Positions 8,124 to 14,601 of a stretch of 26,785 bases of DNA are shown here, piece after piece. Numbering within the stretch: position 1 is the stretch's first letter; the number at the start of each line of letters is the position of its first letter. A program made the translations under genes and the position numbers. The notes beneath the pieces are model-generated. The model was not told the origin of the DNA, searched no databases, and saw nothing but the letters and a program-made list of their open reading frames with translations. This DNA is from Winogradskyella sp. UBA3174 (GTDB taxonomy: Bacteria; Bacteroidota; Bacteroidia; Flavobacteriales; Flavobacteriaceae): contig NZ_DEXW01000049.1 in NCBI RefSeq assembly GCF_002364335.1, forward strand, positions 1-26,785, written 5' to 3'.

Positions 8124-8159
8124 AAAAAGATAAACTCTATAAATAGAATTTATCTTTTT
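8124..8159. terminator. Long perfect hairpin, likely terminator of the 45-residue gene
   Basis: AAAAAGATAAA (8124-8134) pairs with TTTATCTTTTT (8149-8159). Inside, TCTAT (8136-8140) pairs with ATAGA (8143-8147), with one C/A mismatch between the two stems. T-rich on either strand. It lies between the 45-residue gene and the barrel gene and would end transcription from the former. Confidence 0.7.
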
Positions 8160-8194
8160 AATCTAGTAAAATTATTTAATCTTTTAAATAATTT

Positions 8195-8332
8195 TTAAGA
8201 ATCTGATTGTAGCTTAGATTGTATATTTACAACATCTACTTTGTTAACATTATTTAATTCTTCAGAATTATCTTGAGAAAGAATTAAGGTTGCGCCAACA
8301 AGGATAGCTACACTTAGTAGTAACTTCTTCAT
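8195..8332 (-). CDS. 45-residue secreted peptide, unknown
   Basis: A small ORF starting MKKLLLSVAILVGATLILSQ, which is a typical Sec signal peptide with a likely cleavage after Ser19 or Gln20. About 25 acidic and polar residues follow (mature part begins near DNSEELNNVN and ends LQSDS). It has a perfect -7 box 26 bp upstream and a strong terminator downstream, which argues for a real monocistronic gene. The mature peptide is too short for an enzyme. Family not recognised; exported peptides of this size are common and poorly described in Flavobacteriaceae. Confidence 0.65.
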   Translation of the reverse strand: MKKLLLSVAILVGATLILSQDNSEELNNVNKVDVVNIQSKLQSDS

Positions 8333-8358
8333 TTTAACATTATTGATTAATAGCCCTA

Positions 8359-8366
8359 CAAAAATA
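8359..8366 (-). promoter_or_regulatory. -7 box of the 45-residue gene (TATTTTTG)
   Basis: A perfect TAnnTTTG on the minus strand, 26 bp before the ATG at 8332. No convincing -33 box. Confidence 0.45.
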
Positions 8367-8569
8367 CTAATTAATCAAACTGTAAAACCATATAGATTCA
8401 GTTTTTTACACTTACCAAGGCAACTTTTCGATAATTAGACATTTGTTATCGATAAACGACCTAAAAAGGAAATACGAACTATTCTCATGTACGTAATACT
8501 ACGTATGTTTTAGCCTAAAACTAAGCCTAAATAGGTTTAAATCTCTATTTTTTGTTTAACGTATTAAAG
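8367..8569. other. Non-coding DNA with short inverted repeats
   Basis: The gap downstream of the type III glutamine synthetase. It contains TCGATAA (8428-8434) / TTATCGA (8446-8452), TACGTA (8490-8495) / TACGTA (8500-8505), and a weak hairpin AAGCCTA-AA-TAGGTTT (8523-8538) that could end glutamine synthetase transcription. The motif AGCCTAAA occurs twice near 8512-8531. No gene seen. Confidence 0.4.
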
Positions 8570-10756
8570 CTATCTAGTAAACAAAAGCTCTCTGTATTTC
8601 GTTAAAGGCCATAACTCATCGTCAATCATTAATTCTAGTTTATCACAATGATATCTAATCTGCTCAAAATATGGTTTTACGGTGTCGCAATAACCTGTGG
8701 CTTTCTTCTCTATTCTATCTTCCTTATTTAAAGCTTTACGTGCATTAATCATTTTAGTTACTAAAGAATTTAAAGCTTCAATATGGTTAGATATTTCTTC
8801 AATAAGTTTAAGCTGTTCTTTAGCTAAACTTTTAAATTTATCACCATAAATTGCTTTTAATCCTGTAACGTTTTCGATCAAAATATTTTGATATTTCACA
8901 GCTGTTGGTATAATATGGTTTCTGGCGATATCTCCAATAACACGACTTTCAATCTGAATATGAAGAATATACTCTTCCATTTCTATTTCGTAACGCGCTT
9001 CTGACTCTACCCTATTCATTACACCTAAACTTTCAAAAAGCTCTAAAGTCCTTTCTGAAATCTTAACTTTTAATGCCTCTGGAGTTGTCTTATTATTACT
9101 TAAACCACGCTTTTTCGCTTCCTTTTCCCAGGCTTCACTATAACCATTACCTTCAAAAAGAATTAATTTTGAATTTTTTATATACTCGCGTAACACATTA
9201 AAGATTGCATCATCCTTTTTCATTGATTTTTCATCAATCAAAACATCAACCTCTTTTTTAAAGTCTATTAACTGTTTTGCGACTATAGTATTTAAAACTG
9301 TCATTGGGTTAGCACAATTTGCTGTGGAACCAACTGCTCTAAATTCAAATTTATTTCCTGTGAAAGCAAAAGGAGATGTTCTATTTCTGTCCGTATTATC
9401 TAATAATATCTCTGGGATTTTACCAACAACATTCAGTTTTAAATCGGTTTTCTCTTTTGGTGACAACTTCCCTTTTGTAACAGTTTCTAATTCCTCTAAA
9501 ACTTTGGTTAGCTGCGCACCAATAAATACTGAAATAATAGCAGGTGGTGCTTCGTTTGCACCTAAACGGTGATCATTGCTAGCTGAAGCAATTGCTGCTC
9601 TTAAAAGCTCTTCATATTCATTTACAGCCTTTATAGTATTAATAAAGAAGGTTAAAAATTGAAGGTTACTCATTGGTGTTTTACCCGGTGACAGTAAATT
9701 AATACCTGTATCTGTGCTTAAACTCCAATTGTTGTGCTTGCCAGATCCGTTAACTCCAGCAAATGGTTTTTCGTGTAATAAGACTTTAAAACTATGGCGT
9801 TCTGCTACTTTTTGCATCACATCCATTAATAAGGAGTTATGGTCTACCGCCAAATTAGCTTCTTCGAAAATTGGAGCTAATTCAAATTGATTAGGAGCGA
9901 CTTCGTTATGCCTGGTTTTTACTGGTATGCCTAATAACATACACTCGTTCTCTAAATCTCGCATGTAAGCCATCGCTCGGTTGGGGATTGTTCCGAAGTA
10001 ATGATCATCTAATTGTTGCCCTTTTGCAGGCGAATGTCCTAAAAGTGTCCGACCTGTTAATACTATATCTGGTCTAGAAGTAGCTAATCCATTATCAATT
10101 AAAAAATACTCTTGCTCCCAACCTAAAGATGCATTTACTTTTTTTACGTTTTTATCAAAATATTTACACACAGCTACAGCAGCGTTGTCTACAGCTTGTA
10201 GTGCTCTTAATAGCGGTGTTTTATAATCTAAGGCTTCGCCTGTATAGGACACAAAAACGGTAGGAATGCACAATGTAGTGCCATATATAAAGGCAGGAGA
10301 CGTTGGGTCCCAAGCTGTATAACCTCTAGCCTCAAAAGTATTTCGTATGCCGCCATTGGGAAAACTAGAAGCATCTGGCTCTTGCTGTACTAATTGACCA
10401 CCTTCAAACTTCTCAATAGCTAACCCATCTCCAATCGTTTCAAAAAAAGCATCATGCTTTTCTGCGGTTGCACCTGTTAAAGGCTGAAACCAATGTGTAT
10501 AATGCGTAGCTCCTTTTGAAATAGCCCATTCCTTCATCCCAGTAGAGATATGGTCCGCAACTAGTCTATTAATCTTATTTCCTTTTTCTATGGCCTCTAT
10601 AATACTAGCCAAGGCCTCTTTTGTTAAATATTGTCGCATTGTTGATGCATTAAAGACATTTGATCCAAAAACTTCTGAACGACGTTTGGTTTCTTTAATA
10701 ACTAAAGGCTTTCTCTTTAGTGACTTTTTAACAGCGTGAAATCTTAATGTTGACAT
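8570..10756 (-). CDS. glnN: Glutamine synthetase, type III
   Basis: A 728-residue GSIII, which makes glutamine from glutamate, ammonia and ATP in the cytoplasm. The length and N-terminal domain (FGSNVFNASTMRQYLTKEA, HWFQPLTGATAEKHDAF) are GSIII hallmarks. The catalytic region follows: GWEQEYFLID (212-221, metal/substrate Glu), ETRHNEVAPNQ-type segment (KTRHNEVAPNQFELAP), VNGSGKHNNWS, GANEAPPAIIS, and RNRTSPFAFTGNKFEFRAVGS near the ATP/phosphate site. GSIII forms dodecamers and is the common type in Bacteroidota. A second, unrelated synthetase (type II) diverges from it with 166 bp between starts, which suggests shared nitrogen control. Confidence 0.96.
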   Translation of the reverse strand: MSTLRFHAVKKSLKRKPLVIKETKRRSEVFGSNVFNASTMRQYLTKEALASIIEAIEKGNKINRLVADHISTGMKEWAISKGATHYTHWFQPLTGATAEKHDAFFETIGDGLAIEKFEGGQLVQQEPDASSFPNGGIRNTFEARGYTAWDPTSPAFIYGTTLCIPTVFVSYTGEALDYKTPLLRALQAVDNAAVAVCKYFDKNVKKVNASLGWEQEYFLIDNGLATSRPDIVLTGRTLLGHSPAKGQQLDDHYFGTIPNRAMAYMRDLENECMLLGIPVKTRHNEVAPNQFELAPIFEEANLAVDHNSLLMDVMQKVAERHSFKVLLHEKPFAGVNGSGKHNNWSLSTDTGINLLSPGKTPMSNLQFLTFFINTIKAVNEYEELLRAAIASASNDHRLGANEAPPAIISVFIGAQLTKVLEELETVTKGKLSPKEKTDLKLNVVGKIPEILLDNTDRNRTSPFAFTGNKFEFRAVGSTANCANPMTVLNTIVAKQLIDFKKEVDVLIDEKSMKKDDAIFNVLREYIKNSKLILFEGNGYSEAWEKEAKKRGLSNNKTTPEALKVKISERTLELFESLGVMNRVESEARYEIEMEEYILHIQIESRVIGDIARNHIIPTAVKYQNILIENVTGLKAIYGDKFKSLAKEQLKLIEEISNHIEALNSLVTKMINARKALNKEDRIEKKATGYCDTVKPYFEQIRYHCDKLELMIDDELWPLTKYRELLFTR

Positions 10757-10775
10757 AATCTGATATTTAATAAAA

Positions 10776-10783
10776 CAAAATTA
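10776..10783 (-). promoter_or_regulatory. -7 box of glnN (TAATTTTG)
   Basis: A perfect TAnnTTTG on the minus strand, 19 bp before the ATG at 10756. Confidence 0.45.
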
Positions 10784-10864
10784 CTAATTTAATGATATAA
10801 CCATACATATTTTCGGGTATTAACAACTGTTGATAAGATTTATATGCATTTAACCCTATTTTTT

Positions 10865-10895
10865 TTGGGGTAGAAATAATTTTTGATGATTTTTG
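10865..10895 (+). promoter_or_regulatory. Candidate promoter of type II glutamine synthetase
   Basis: TTG (10865-10867), 20-bp spacer, GATTTTTG (10888-10895; one mismatch to TAnnTTTG). It ends 27 bp before the preferred ATG at 10923. Confidence 0.4.
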
Positions 10896-10922
10896 CATAT
10901 CAAATTTTATAAACCTATTACA

Positions 10923-11939
10923 ATGAGTAAATCAAAACTTGAATACATTTGGTTAGATGGACACGAGCCAACACAAAACATGAGAAGTAAAACTAAAGTT
11001 GAAAATGACTTTAGTGGTAAATTAGAAGATTGTCCTGTATGGTCTTTTGATGGATCATCAACTGAACAAGCTTCAGGCGGAGCTTCTGATTGTCTATTAA
11101 AACCCGTAGCAATTTATCCAGACCCTGTTCGAAGAAATGGCTTTTTGGTAATGGCGGAAGTTTTAAGCGCAGACGGAACACCTCATCCTTCTAATGCAAG
11201 AGCTGCTATAGATGATGATGACGACGATTTTTGGTTCGGTTTTGAACAAGAATACTTTTTAATGGACTCTAAAACAGATTTACCTTTAGGTTTCCCAAGA
11301 GGTGGTTTTCCTGGGCCACAAGGAAAATACTATTGCTCAGTTGGAGGACGCTACACTTGGGGAAGAGATGTTGTTGAAGAACATGCCGATCTATGTATTG
11401 ATGCTGGTTTGAATTTTGAAGGTATTAACCAAGAAGTTGCACCAGGACAATGGGAATTTCAATTATTTGCTCAAGGTGCAAAAAAAGCCGGAGATGAAAT
11501 CTGGATTGCAAGATATTTACTAGACCGTTTAACAGAAAAGTATGGATACTATATTGAATACCACCCAAAACCAATAAAAGGAGATTGGAACGGTTCTGGT
11601 ATGCATGCCAACTTCTCTAACACTGTTTTAAGAACATGTGGATCTAAAGAAGTTTACGAAAAAATATGTGAAGCATTTAGACCTGTTACTGAAGCACACA
11701 TGGATGTCTATGGTGAGTTTAACGATGAGCGTTTAACTGGTTTACATGAAACAGCTCATGTATCTGACTTCTCTTACGGAGTTTCAGACAGAGGTGCATC
11801 TATTAGAATACCAATTATTACTGTAGAAAAAGGTTGGAAAGGTTGGTTAGAAGATCGTAGACCAGCATCTAATGGTGATCCTTATAAAATTGCAGGTAGA
11901 ATTATTAAAACAGTAAACAGTGCTAATATAAAGGCCTAA
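10923..11939 (+). CDS. glnII: Glutamine synthetase, type II (eukaryotic-like)
   Basis: A 338-residue GSII (beta-Grasp plus catalytic domain), about half the size of GSIII and related to eukaryotic and rhizobial enzymes. Visible signatures are EYIWLDG (7-13), WSFDGSSTEQA (40-50), GFEQEYFL (106-113, metal-binding Glu), EGINQEVAPGQWEFQ, KGDWNGSGMHANFS (ATP site), GLHETAHVSDFSYGVSDRGASIRIP. A TTG at 10893 would add ten residues (HIKFYKPIT...), but ATG 10923 begins the conserved MSKSKLEYIW, so I start there. The reaction is the same as that of the adjacent GSIII; having both implies differential use, for example by nitrogen supply. A terminator follows directly. Confidence 0.95.
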   Translation: MSKSKLEYIWLDGHEPTQNMRSKTKVENDFSGKLEDCPVWSFDGSSTEQASGGASDCLLKPVAIYPDPVRRNGFLVMAEVLSADGTPHPSNARAAIDDDDDDFWFGFEQEYFLMDSKTDLPLGFPRGGFPGPQGKYYCSVGGRYTWGRDVVEEHADLCIDAGLNFEGINQEVAPGQWEFQLFAQGAKKAGDEIWIARYLLDRLTEKYGYYIEYHPKPIKGDWNGSGMHANFSNTVLRTCGSKEVYEKICEAFRPVTEAHMDVYGEFNDERLTGLHETAHVSDFSYGVSDRGASIRIPIITVEKGWKGWLEDRRPASNGDPYKIAGRIIKTVNSANIKA

Positions 11940-11961
11940 ATTAAAACGATTTAATTAACTG

Positions 11962-11991
11962 AAAGCTCCGATGAAAATTGGAGCTTTTTTT
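11962..11991. terminator. Bidirectional terminator after glnII
   Basis: AAAGCTCCGA (11962-11971), loop TGAAAA, TTGGAGCTTT (11978-11987) and a T-run to 11991. The stop codon of the convergent exchanger gene (11990-11992) lies at the end of the T-run. Confidence 0.85.
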
Positions 11992-12937
11992 ATTTAAGGG
12001 TTATATAAATGAATACAATGTAAGCACCAAATAACAATATTCCTTTATAACGACCAATCTCTAGACGCTTAGGAATAAGCATTAACGGAATTAAAATAGC
12101 AGCAAAACCGATCATCCAAAATATATTTGTAGATAATATTTGTGGTGTTTCTGGATTGACAACAATAGGTTTTATAATAGCCGTTAATCCTAAAACAGAA
12201 GCAATATTAAAAATATTAGATCCAATTAAGTTTCCTAATGAAATTGCTTTTTCTTTCTTTAAAGCCGCAATAACCGAAGCTGCTAATTCTGGTACACTGG
12301 TGCCAATTGCTATTACTGTAACTGAAATTGCATAATCGCTAACACCAACAGTTTTTGCCAATTGTTTTGCACCTTCTACAAGCCAATCAGATCCAAAATA
12401 CAATCCTGCAGCACCAATTAATAACCATGTTACAATTTTAAAATTAGAAACGACTGCTAGTGAATCATCGACTTCTAAATTTGCTTTTGTGGATTTACGA
12501 GAAGCTCTAATTAAAAGGAAAAGAAACACAATTAAAGCAACAAACATAATTATGCCTTCTATTGCAGTTAGCACGTTATCATTCCACAAAAAATAATACA
12601 ATACAAAGGATGCCAACATCATCATTGGCCAATTGAGTTTGTAAAAATCTTTATCTACTGCTAATGGAGAAATTATTGCCGTAATACCTAAAACTAAACC
12701 AATATTAGCAATATTAGAACCTATAACATTACCTAAAGCAATATCAGAAACGCCATCTAAAGCCGCTTGTAAACTCACTAATAATTCTGGGGCAGAAGTA
12801 GCAAAGGATACAACCGTCATACCAATAACTAGCTTAGATATTTTAAGTTTAAAAGACAACCCTACTGATGCTCTAACCAAAAAGTCACCACCTATAACTA
12901 ACAAAGCTAAACCTGCAATAACAAGAAGTACACTCAT
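11990..12937 (-). CDS. Calcium/sodium antiporter (CaCA family, YrbG-like)
   Basis: A 315-residue inner-membrane protein with about ten helices in two inverted halves. The two alpha-repeats are clear: TVVSFATSAPELLVSLQAAL...GNVIGSNIANIG (41-80) and VTVIAIGTSVPELAASVIAAL...GNLIGSNIFNIASVLG (about 204-250), each with the ion-binding Glu in (S/P)PEL-type motifs and the GSN motif. The halves are joined by a Lys/Arg-rich cytoplasmic loop (LLIRASRKSTKANLEVDD). Such proteins exchange Na+ or K+ for Ca2+; direction and ions here are inferred from the family. Monocistronic, convergent to glnII. Confidence 0.92.
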   Translation of the reverse strand: MSVLLVIAGLALLVIGGDFLVRASVGLSFKLKISKLVIGMTVVSFATSAPELLVSLQAALDGVSDIALGNVIGSNIANIGLVLGITAIISPLAVDKDFYKLNWPMMMLASFVLYYFLWNDNVLTAIEGIIMFVALIVFLFLLIRASRKSTKANLEVDDSLAVVSNFKIVTWLLIGAAGLYFGSDWLVEGAKQLAKTVGVSDYAISVTVIAIGTSVPELAASVIAALKKEKAISLGNLIGSNIFNIASVLGLTAIIKPIVVNPETPQILSTNIFWMIGFAAILIPLMLIPKRLEIGRYKGILLFGAYIVFIYITLK

Positions 12938-12977
12938 TTATTCTATATGTATTAAATACCTTTTTTTATTAAAGTTG

Positions 12978-13004
12978 CAAAGATAGCATTTCATTTTCAG
13001 ACAA
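12978..13004 (-). promoter_or_regulatory. Promoter of the antiporter gene
   Basis: A perfect -7 box TATCTTTG on the minus strand (12978-12985) and a TTG (13002-13004) with a 16-bp spacer, slightly short. It is 40 bp before the ATG at 12937. Confidence 0.45.
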
Positions 13005-13029
13005 AATAAAAACTAAAAAAATCGTTAAA

Positions 13030-13067
13030 TAACTACTATTTTAGTTACATAACTATAAAAACAGTTA
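13030..13067 (+). promoter_or_regulatory. Tandem 18-bp dyads, candidate BlaI operator
   Basis: Two copies of an inverted repeat: TAACTA-N6-TAGTTA (13030-13047) and TAACTA-N6-CAGTTA (13050-13067). They start exactly 20 bp apart, about two helical turns. The second dyad overlaps the -7 box. Dyads over the core promoter are the usual arrangement for BlaI/MecI-family repressors. A BlaI homologue is the second gene of this operon, so autoregulation is likely. The link to BlaI is inferred. Confidence 0.6.
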
Positions 13068-13073
13068 TATTTG
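13066..13073 (+). promoter_or_regulatory. -7 box of the thioredoxin-BlaI-M56 operon (TATATTTG)
   Basis: A perfect TAnnTTTG, 22 bp before the ATG at 13096, overlapping the right half of the second dyad. A weak TTA/TTAG -33 candidate lies at 13041-13044. Confidence 0.6.
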
Positions 13074-13095
13074 AATATCTTAAAAAATACTATTT

Positions 13096-14226
13096 ATGAA
13101 AACGTTGAATATTTCCCTTTTTTCATTTTATAAAAAAAAAGCATGCGTTATTATTTTATTATTAGCTCTTGGATGTTCAGAAAAAGAAACTAAACAACTT
13201 ACTGAGAATTATATTTTAAAAGGAAATATAGATGGTATTGAAAACAACACATGGATTTACTTAGCAATCGACGATAAGACTATAGATTCTTCAAGAATTT
13301 CTGAAAATAAGTTTGAAATGAGTGGGGAAATAAATCAACCTCAAGTATTTGATTTATTTATTAAAAATTCACAAAATTTCACTAGAATTTGGTTAGAGTC
13401 TAATGAAATAGCATTTGAAGCAAAAAATGGTTTCTTTCAAGAAGCAGAAATTACAGGCTCGACATCACAATCTCAAAGCGAAAAACTTTGGAAACCAATT
13501 CGTGAATATAGAAAACGTAGAGATAGCCTCTCTCAATTAGTCTACAATAGTGAAATTAGTGACAGTTTAAAAGCAAAAGCAACTATTGCATTAAATCAGG
13601 TTAGTGAAAACAGATTGAAAATAGAAAAAAATTTCATTAAGAATAACCCAAGTTCCTTTATAAGCGCAGCAACTCTAGACTTTTACTCAACTACTTTCAA
13701 TAAAAGCACTGTAACTAACTTATATAACAACTTAAGTGAGGATGTTAAGAATTCAAATTATGGGCAATCAATAAAAAGATTCTTAGACTTAAGTAGTACC
13801 ACAAATATTGGAGATATGTATACTGACTTTAAAATGAAAAATACAGATGGTAAACAGGTTAAGTTATCAGAAAACATTAAAAAAGTAACACTTTTAGAGT
13901 TTTGGGGTTCAAATTGTGGCCCATGCAGAAAAGAGAATCCAAATCTTGTTAAAACCTACAATAAATACAATACCCTAGGATTTGAAGTATTCGCAGTATC
14001 TCAAGACACCAATAAAGCGAGTTGGCTTAAAGCTATTGAAAAAGACAGCCTACCATGGATTCATGTGAGTGATTTAAAACGATCAGATGATGCTTCACTA
14101 ATATATGGCATCAATGGTATACCAGATAATTTTTTAATAGACAAAAATGGAATTATTGTTGGTAGAAATCTTAGAGGTCAAGAACTAAATAAAAAAATCG
14201 ATGAATTAATAGGTGATTCAAAATAA
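13096..14226 (+). CDS. Thioredoxin-fold lipoprotein with N-terminal DUF4369
   Basis: A 376-residue envelope protein. The signal peptide ends in a LALGC lipobox (Cys27). Residues about 38-125 resemble DUF4369 (YILKGNIDGIENNTWIYLAIDD...IDSSRISENKFEMSGEI). A helical linker follows (about 126-232), then a TlpA/AhpC-TSA-like thioredoxin domain (235-372) with the redox motif CGPC at 274-277 (EFWGSNCGPCRKENP) and the cis-Pro loop GIPDNF (Pro343). This architecture is common in Bacteroidota thiol-disulfide oxidoreductases, probably periplasm-facing. It is the first gene of an operon with a BlaI repressor and an M56 peptidase, directly behind the candidate operator. It could be the output of the switch or part of signal detection (redox state of the sensor); this is inference. 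Confidence 0.88.
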   Translation: MKTLNISLFSFYKKKACVIILLLALGCSEKETKQLTENYILKGNIDGIENNTWIYLAIDDKTIDSSRISENKFEMSGEINQPQVFDLFIKNSQNFTRIWLESNEIAFEAKNGFFQEAEITGSTSQSQSEKLWKPIREYRKRRDSLSQLVYNSEISDSLKAKATIALNQVSENRLKIEKNFIKNNPSSFISAATLDFYSTTFNKSTVTNLYNNLSEDVKNSNYGQSIKRFLDLSSTTNIGDMYTDFKMKNTDGKQVKLSENIKKVTLLEFWGSNCGPCRKENPNLVKTYNKYNTLGFEVFAVSQDTNKASWLKAIEKDSLPWIHVSDLKRSDDASLIYGINGIPDNFLIDKNGIIVGRNLRGQELNKKIDELIGDSK

Positions 14227-14239
14227 CAAAATAATAATT

Positions 14240-14599
14240 ATGCAAAAACTAACAAATAAAGAAGAGGAAATTATGCACATTTTATGGAAGCTAGAAAAAG
14301 CTTTTGTAAAAGATGTATTGTCAGAAATCACAACAGACAAGCCTCATTATAATACACTTTCTACTATTATAAGAAATCTTGAAGAAAAAGGCTATGTAAG
14401 TTATAATGCCTATGGTAAAACACACCAGTACTTCCCTATTGTATCTAAAGAAGATTACAAAACAAAGTTTATGAATACAGCTATTGAAAACTATTTTAAT
14501 AGCTCATATAAAAATGTGGTTTCTTTCTTTGCTAAAGAAGAAAAAATAAGTGTTGCTGAGCTAAAGGAAATTATTTCATTAATAGAAAACAAAGACTAA
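14240..14599 (+). CDS. BlaI/MecI-family repressor
   Basis: A 119-residue winged-helix protein of the penicillinase-repressor family: KLTNKEEEIMHILWKLEKAFVKDVLSEI, then the recognition region HYNTLSTIIRNLEEKGYVSY and the wing KTHQYFPIVSKEDYK. The C-terminal half is the dimerisation helix bundle, where family members are cut by their M56 partner. I start at ATG 14240 (MQKLTNKEEE), which matches the family start. A GTG at 14213 would overlap the upstream gene and add a non-conserved poly-Asn/Ile extension. The stop is 2 bp before the M56 gene, so the pair is tightly coupled. Likely represses its own operon through the tandem dyads upstream of 13096. Confidence 0.93.
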   Translation: MQKLTNKEEEIMHILWKLEKAFVKDVLSEITTDKPHYNTLSTIIRNLEEKGYVSYNAYGKTHQYFPIVSKEDYKTKFMNTAIENYFNSSYKNVVSFFAKEEKISVAELKEIISLIENKD

Positions 14600-14601
14600 T
14601 T

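Noticed and set aside
8490..8505. TACGTA/TACGTA dyad as a regulator site
   Set aside because: It lies downstream of glnN and far upstream of the 45-residue gene; no promoter geometry supports a role.
9324..9572. 82-codon plus-strand ORF inside glnN
   Set aside because: Antisense to the conserved catalytic region of GSIII; no own signals.
10893..10922. TTG start giving ten extra residues on glnII
   Set aside because: The conserved GSII N-terminus begins at ATG 10923, and the extension covers the promoter -7 region.
14213..14239. GTG start for the BlaI gene
   Set aside because: It overlaps the end of the thioredoxin gene and adds a non-conserved extension; ATG 14240 matches the family.
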